In this document: piece by piece, positions 6,273-9,926 of the stretch
Layout: the number at the start of each line of letters is the position of its first letter
How positions within the stretch are numbered: the first letter of the stretch is position 1
Program-made: the position numbers and the translations under genes
Source: Bacteroidales bacterium
GTDB taxonomy: Bacteria; Bacteroidota; Bacteroidia; Bacteroidales; UBA1556
DNA length: 9,926 nt
NCBI GenBank assembly: GCA_029935325.1
Contig: JAOZKO010000084.1
Location: forward strand, 1-9,926
Direction: 5' to 3'
Notes under the pieces: model-generated
Databases searched by the model: none
What the model saw: only the letters and a program-made list of their open reading frames with translations
What the model was told of the DNA's origin: nothing

Positions 6273-6296
6273 TAGTTCCAAATTAATCTTAATTCT

Positions 6297-6815
6297 ATGA
6301 GAACACTTATTCTATTATTTATTGGCTTATTAATGCTGCAAAGTTGCAATCAACCAAAGAATATCAGCAATCAAGAGATTGAAGATATTAAAGTTAACAT
6401 AGAGACTTTAATGAATAATTGGCATAAAGATGCTGCTGAAACAAATTATAATCAGTACTTTGAGTTAATGGATACCAACTCATATTTTATAGGTACTGAT
6501 GCCACAGAACATTGGACAAAGCAGCAATTTGAGGATTTCTGCAAGCCATATTTCGACAAGGGTAGGGCATGGGATTTCAAAACAATTGAGAGGAATATTT
6601 ATGTGAGTAAAGCTGCTGATGTGGTTTGGTTCGATGAGTTACTTGATACATGGATGGGAATTTGTAGAGGCTCTGGGGTTTTGGCAAAATCAAATAATAC
6701 ATGGAAACTGCAACATTATGTTTTGTCAATTGCTATTCCTAATGAAGATGTAGAAGCTGTAATTGATGCTAAAATTAATACAGATTCTCTTTTGATTAAC
6801 GAAATAAATCAGTAA
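6297..6815 (+). CDS. NTF2/SnoaL-like domain lipoprotein
   Basis: The 172-residue product begins with a lipoprotein signal peptide whose lipobox LQSC places the lipidated cysteine at residue 17. No run of acidic residues follows the cysteine, so the known Bacteroidota surface-export signal is not evident and the protein may stay on the periplasmic side. Residues about 26-150 fit the SnoaL_3/NTF2-like cone fold: a helix (EIEDIKVNIETLMNNWHKD), then YFELMDTNSYFIGTDATEHW, a helix with KQQFEDFCKPYF, then strands DVVWFDELLDTW, GSGVLAK and WKLQHYVLSI. Members of this superfamily are enzymes or ligand binders, and the sequence alone does not say which. It is a single gene with its own promoter region; the next gene begins 172 bases downstream with another promoter. 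Confidence 0.85.
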   Translation: MRTLILLFIGLLMLQSCNQPKNISNQEIEDIKVNIETLMNNWHKDAAETNYNQYFELMDTNSYFIGTDATEHWTKQQFEDFCKPYFDKGRAWDFKTIERNIYVSKAADVVWFDELLDTWMGICRGSGVLAKSNNTWKLQHYVLSIAIPNEDVEAVIDAKINTDSLLINEINQ

Positions 6816-6960
6816 CACACATATGGTCAATGTTTAGGGTATTTTTTATTTTTATAATAATCCAAAAGTCAGAAAGCTTTACAGCCAGCCTATTATTGCA
6901 AGAAAACCAATAAATAATTCATATCAAATATTATTTCCACAGCTCACTCACAATTTTTCA

Positions 6961-6968
6961 TAACTTTG
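6961..6968 (+). promoter_or_regulatory. Candidate -7 box (TAACTTTG) of the sigma-54 activator/lptE/secG operon
   Basis: TAACTTTG fits TAnnTTTG exactly and ends 19 bases before the ATG at 6988, predicting a leader of only about a dozen bases. No clean -33 TTTG lies at the usual distance. The next three genes have gaps of 3-18 bases and no similar box, so this is the likely operon promoter. Confidence 0.55.
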
Positions 6969-6987
6969 TAAGTTAATTGTTTACAAT

Positions 6988-8244
6988 ATGGAGTTACAAT
7001 CAATCAAACAAAGATTTGGAATTATTGGGAGTTCTACATTATTGAATCGTGCAATTGAAATAGCTATGCAAGTAGCTCCGACAGATTTAACGGTTTTAAT
7101 AACAGGCGAAAGCGGTTCTGGTAAGGAATCATTCCCGAAAATTATTCATCAATTAGGTTCTCGTAAACATGGAAATTATATTGCAGTTAACTGCGGTGCA
7201 ATTCCTGAAGGAACCATCGATTCTGAATTATTTGGTCACGAAAAAGGTGCTTTTACAGGTGCTACAGATAGTCGTAAAGGCTATTTTGAGGTTGCCAATG
7301 GTGGTACTATTTTCCTTGATGAAGTTGCTGAATTGCCAGTTGCCACACAGGCTCGCTTGCTGCGGGTCCTTGAAAACAAAGAGTTTATTCGCGTTGGTTC
7401 TTCAAAAGTAGTAAGTACTGATGTTAGAGTGGTTGCAGCTACCAATGTTGATTTGCCAAAGGCAATAGAAGAGGGGCGATTTCGCGAGGACTTATACTAT
7501 AGATTGAATACTGTTCCAATTAATATTCCTGCATTACGTGAGCGTAAAGAAGATATTTTATTGCTTTTTAGGAAATTCGCAGCAGACTTTGCCGATAAAT
7601 ATAGAATGCCAACATTACGACTATCCGAAGATGCTATTAATGTATTAATTAATTATACATGGAAGGGAAATGTACGACAGCTTAAGAATATTACCGAGCA
7701 AATATCAATAATCGAAAAAGATAGAAATATCTCAAGAGAAACTTTATTGAAGTATCTGCCAGAGAGTAATATAAATAGATTGCCAGTACTTTTCAAAGAT
7801 CCTAAAGATAGTCATTTAAGCGAAAGAGATTTATTATATAAAGTGCTTTTCGAGATGCGTAATGACATCACTGACCTTAAGCAATTGGTAAGTGAAATGA
7901 TGAAGGATGAAAAAATGGCTTCACAGCTAAGGACTTCAAATACTCGTATTATTAAAGACATTATGGATAATCCTGATTTTGAAAATCAGATTAAAGATGA
8001 TGCCTATCAAATGTCAAATTACGAAGAACCAGTTAGTAAGGCTCAGTTTGTTAATGATACTTATGAAGAACCTATTCAGGATTCTGAGGTGATGGAGGAG
8101 TCACTTTCGCTGCAAGACAAAGAAATAGAGCTTAGAAAACGAGCACTGAAAAAGCATAATGGCAAACGCAAAACGGCTTCTGAAGAACTTGGTATTTCAG
8201 AACGAACATTATATCGTAAAATCAAAGAGTATAATATTACATAA
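6988..8244 (+). CDS. Sigma-54-dependent AAA+ transcriptional activator without receiver domain
   Basis: The 418-residue protein is a bacterial enhancer-binding protein that uses ATP hydrolysis to open RNA polymerase-sigma-54 complexes. The AAA+ domain (about residues 10-258) has Walker A GESGSGKE (40-47), the sigma-54 contact loop GAFTGA (87-92), Walker B GGTIFLDE (105-112), sensor I AATN (150-153), the arginine-finger region RFREDLYYRLN (164-174) and sensor II GNVRQL (227-232). An acidic, poorly conserved linker (about 260-377) leads to a Fis-type helix-turn-helix (about 378-416, KTASEELGISERTLYRKIKEY). There is no N-terminal receiver, GAF or PAS domain, so activity is not controlled by a built-in sensor. 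It heads an operon with lptE, a TPR protein and secG. Targets are unknown; the sigma-54-like site at 6119 is one candidate. Confidence 0.95.
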   Translation: MELQSIKQRFGIIGSSTLLNRAIEIAMQVAPTDLTVLITGESGSGKESFPKIIHQLGSRKHGNYIAVNCGAIPEGTIDSELFGHEKGAFTGATDSRKGYFEVANGGTIFLDEVAELPVATQARLLRVLENKEFIRVGSSKVVSTDVRVVAATNVDLPKAIEEGRFREDLYYRLNTVPINIPALRERKEDILLLFRKFAADFADKYRMPTLRLSEDAINVLINYTWKGNVRQLKNITEQISIIEKDRNISRETLLKYLPESNINRLPVLFKDPKDSHLSERDLLYKVLFEMRNDITDLKQLVSEMMKDEKMASQLRTSNTRIIKDIMDNPDFENQIKDDAYQMSNYEEPVSKAQFVNDTYEEPIQDSEVMEESLSLQDKEIELRKRALKKHNGKRKTASEELGISERTLYRKIKEYNIT

Positions 8245-8256
8245 AATATAATATTG

Positions 8257-8769
8257 GTGAGTAAAGAAAAAAACATATTGAAAGTAATTATTGTTCTAGT
8301 AATAGCTATAGCAGTACAGGCATGTACAGTTAATTATTCTTTTACGGGAGCACCAATTACTGCAGAAACTATATCAATAGATTATTTTCCTAATAAAGCT
8401 AGTTTGGTTAATCCAGCATTAAGTCAGGATTTTACTGATGCCATGCGCGATAAGTTTGTTAATCAAACTAAACTGGAATTAAAAGAACAGAATGCTGAGT
8501 TGCAAATAGCAGGAGAAATAATAGATTACCATACCACAGCGGTGGCGATACAGGGCAATGAACAAGCAGCATTAAATAGATTAAGTATAAGTGTAAATGT
8601 ACGTTATGTAAATACTTTAAATGATGATGAATCTTTCGAGCAAAGATTTACAGGGTTTGAAGATTACGATGCCTCCAAAAGTTTCTCTAGTGTTGAAGAT
8701 GAATTGGTAAGTATTATTATGGTAAGAATAGTGCAAGATGTATTTAATAAAGCATTAGTTAATTGGTAA
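8257..8769 (+). CDS. lptE: LPS-assembly lipoprotein LptE
   Basis: LptE is the outer-membrane lipoprotein that plugs LptD and helps insert lipopolysaccharide into the outer leaflet. There is no ATG; translation starts at GTG 8257 or the adjoining TTG 8254, and GTG is taken as the commoner start. The product is 170 residues with a signal peptide ending in the lipobox VQAC (cysteine 23). The mature part fits the Bacteroidota LptE family: YSFTGAPI and TISIDYFPNKA near the N-terminus, a helix DFTDAMRDKFVNQTKLEL, the strand AELQIAGEIIDYH, then LNRLSISVNVRYVN and a C-terminal helix. It begins 12 bases after the sigma-54 activator and ends 3 bases before the next gene. The Lpt role is assigned by family likeness and context. 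Confidence 0.85.
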   Translation: MSKEKNILKVIIVLVIAIAVQACTVNYSFTGAPITAETISIDYFPNKASLVNPALSQDFTDAMRDKFVNQTKLELKEQNAELQIAGEIIDYHTTAVAIQGNEQAALNRLSISVNVRYVNTLNDDESFEQRFTGFEDYDASKSFSSVEDELVSIIMVRIVQDVFNKALVNW

Positions 8770-8772
8770 AAT

Positions 8773-9681
8773 ATGAATACTCAAAGCTTTTATATAAATT
8801 TGAACGCTAAGAAAACTTCTTTTAGGAAGGATGAAATAGCAGAAATTACAAAAATCCAACAAGAATTTCCTTATTTTCAACTTGCTAGAATGCTTAATTT
8901 AAAAGCTATGCAGTTGAGTGGGCATAATGACTTTCGCTTGCACTTATCACAAACAGCAACATTGGTGCTGGATAGGGAGGTGTTATTTGATTTTTTATAT
9001 CCTGACTATGGCGTTTATCAACAATCAAAAAAACCATTATCAGCTACTGCAAAAACTGCTTCTAGTACAACAAAGATAAAAGAAGCCAAGGAAATTAGTA
9101 AACCTAAGCCGCTGACTGATAAAGAAGGCAAGGAAATTCGCTCCAAAACAGTTTTGATGGAGGAGGTAAAGAGCAGGCTTCAGGAAATTGAAAAGGAAAA
9201 ACAAAAGCCGAATAAAGAGGTTCTTGAAAAAGCTCCCAAGGAAATAGTTAAAAATATTTCAAAAGAAGCTCCTCAGAAACCTAAATTGAAAGCGACAAAG
9301 AAAACAGTTGATAAAAAGCCGGAGGAAACAAAAATAAAGGCTTCCACTTCAATTATAAAAAAGATTAAATCTAAGGATAAAGAGCCAACAAAAAAACATT
9401 CTAAGACTGTTGATCGCGGCTCAACTTTAGGAATAATAGATAGCTTTATAAAAAACAGTCCAGGAATAAATAGGCCAGAGGATAAGGATTATTCTAAAGA
9501 GGTGGATTTGGCAAGTCAAAGTGTAAAAGAGACTTACGAGCTTGTTTCAGAGACAATGGCAAAGCTTTATTTCAAGCAAGGACACACTAAAAAGGCTATA
9601 AAAATTTATGAAAAATTAATCTTGATTTATCCAGAAAAAATCACTTACTTTGCAGCCCGAATTTCGGAACTTAAAGATTAA
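8773..9681 (+). CDS. Lysine-rich protein with C-terminal TPR, encoded between lptE and secG
   Basis: The 302-residue protein has no signal peptide or membrane segment, so it is probably cytoplasmic. Residues 1-82 form a conserved-looking helical domain (EIAEITKIQQEFPYFQLARMLNLKA, LFDFLYPDYG). Residues about 85-215 are very rich in Lys, Glu, Pro and Thr, with repeated KxxEK and KPK clusters, and are expected to be disordered and strongly basic. Residues about 217-228 (LGIIDSFIKNSP) form a short motif before the C-terminal helices. Residues about 255-300 hold one good tetratricopeptide repeat (LYFKQGHTKKAIKIYEKLILIYPEK), which suggests protein binding. It lies 3 bases after lptE and 18 bases before secG, so a link to envelope biogenesis or Sec export is plausible but unproven. 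The function is not established. Confidence 0.85.
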   Translation: MNTQSFYINLNAKKTSFRKDEIAEITKIQQEFPYFQLARMLNLKAMQLSGHNDFRLHLSQTATLVLDREVLFDFLYPDYGVYQQSKKPLSATAKTASSTTKIKEAKEISKPKPLTDKEGKEIRSKTVLMEEVKSRLQEIEKEKQKPNKEVLEKAPKEIVKNISKEAPQKPKLKATKKTVDKKPEETKIKASTSIIKKIKSKDKEPTKKHSKTVDRGSTLGIIDSFIKNSPGINRPEDKDYSKEVDLASQSVKETYELVSETMAKLYFKQGHTKKAIKIYEKLILIYPEKITYFAARISELKD

Positions 9682-9699
9682 CAACAAAATAAGCATAAA

Positions 9700-9926
9700 A
9701 TGGGTTTATATATCATTTCAATATTGATTTTTATCGTTTGTCTCCTAATGATTTTGGTGGTTTTAGCACAAAATTCTAAAGGAGGAGGTTTAACTTCTAC
9801 ATTCTCTGGTGGAAACCAAGTAATGGGTGTTAAAAAAACGACTGACTTTATGGAAAAAGCAACATGGACTTTAGCCGTAGCTTTATTAGTACTTTCACTT
9901 TCTACTGTTTTTGTAATTGAAGATAG
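9700..9926 (+). CDS. secG: Preprotein translocase subunit SecG (3' end cut by window edge)
   Basis: From the ATG at 9700 the frame is open for 75 codons to the window edge. SecG is the small auxiliary subunit of the SecYEG channel that assists protein export across the inner membrane. Visible features are a first membrane helix (residues 3-22, IISILIFIVCLLMILVVL), the conserved loop QNSKGGGL (24-31) followed by FSGGNQVMG, and a second membrane helix (about 53-72, ATWTLAVALLVLSLSTVFVI). This is the classical two-helix layout with a glycine-rich cytoplasmic loop. It is the last gene seen in the operon and starts 18 bases after the TPR protein gene. The C-terminal tail is outside the window; Bacteroidota SecG is usually somewhat longer than the 75 residues seen. 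Confidence 0.94.
   Translation, partial: MGLYIISILIFIVCLLMILVVLAQNSKGGGLTSTFSGGNQVMGVKKTTDFMEKATWTLAVALLVLSLSTVFVIED

Noticed and set aside
6816..6987. Possible small gene or terminator after the NTF2-like lipoprotein
   Set aside because: No open frame with a start and coding character and no stable hairpin with a T-run; only the promoter box at 6961 stands out.

Overview
The window looks like AT-rich chromosomal DNA from a member of the Bacteroidota. Evidence: two secreted proteins with C-terminal regions of type IX secretion (T9SS) sorting type; several start-proximal TAnnTTTG boxes, the Bacteroidota -7 promoter element; almost no Shine-Dalgarno sequences before genes; a RprX/RprY-like two-component pair; and the gene order sigma-54 activator, lptE, TPR protein, secG. 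The exact class cannot be fixed from this sequence. I saw no rRNA, tRNA or CRISPR array.

Left part (1-3034, minus strand): a probable three-gene operon of exported proteins, read from right to left. It holds a six-blade Kelch protein with a T9SS tail, a FISUMP-domain protein with a T9SS-like tail, and an SBBP-type beta-propeller protein cut by the left window edge. The first two genes overlap by one base and the third follows after 31 bases.

Divergent intergenic region (3035-3342): a 160-bp MITE-like element with 17-bp terminal inverted repeats and a 6-bp target duplication sits between the presumed promoter and start codon of the Kelch gene. To its right are three CCTAAAA heptamers exactly 10 bp apart, followed by the promoter of the two-component genes. 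This arrangement fits an operator for an OmpR/PhoB-type regulator, perhaps autoregulatory.

Middle part (3343-6815): the sensor kinase and response regulator overlap by 8 bases. A convergent gene encodes a small exported CxxC protein of unknown function, and a plus-strand gene encodes an NTF2/SnoaL-like lipoprotein. The 290 bases between these last two start codons hold a GC-rich GTAG hairpin resembling REP elements, a good match to a sigma-54 -24/-12 promoter, and TAnnTTTG boxes for both flanking genes.

Right part (6988-9926): a plus-strand operon for envelope biogenesis. It encodes a sigma-54-dependent AAA+ activator without an N-terminal receiver, the LPS-assembly lipoprotein LptE, a lysine-rich protein with a C-terminal TPR, and SecG, which is cut by the right edge. 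The gene set links a transcription regulator with outer-membrane LPS insertion and the Sec translocon. I see no wholly new system. The most informative unexplained signals are the MITE-like insertion in the leader of the secreted-protein operon, the phased heptamers, the GTAG hairpin and the sigma-54-like promoter.
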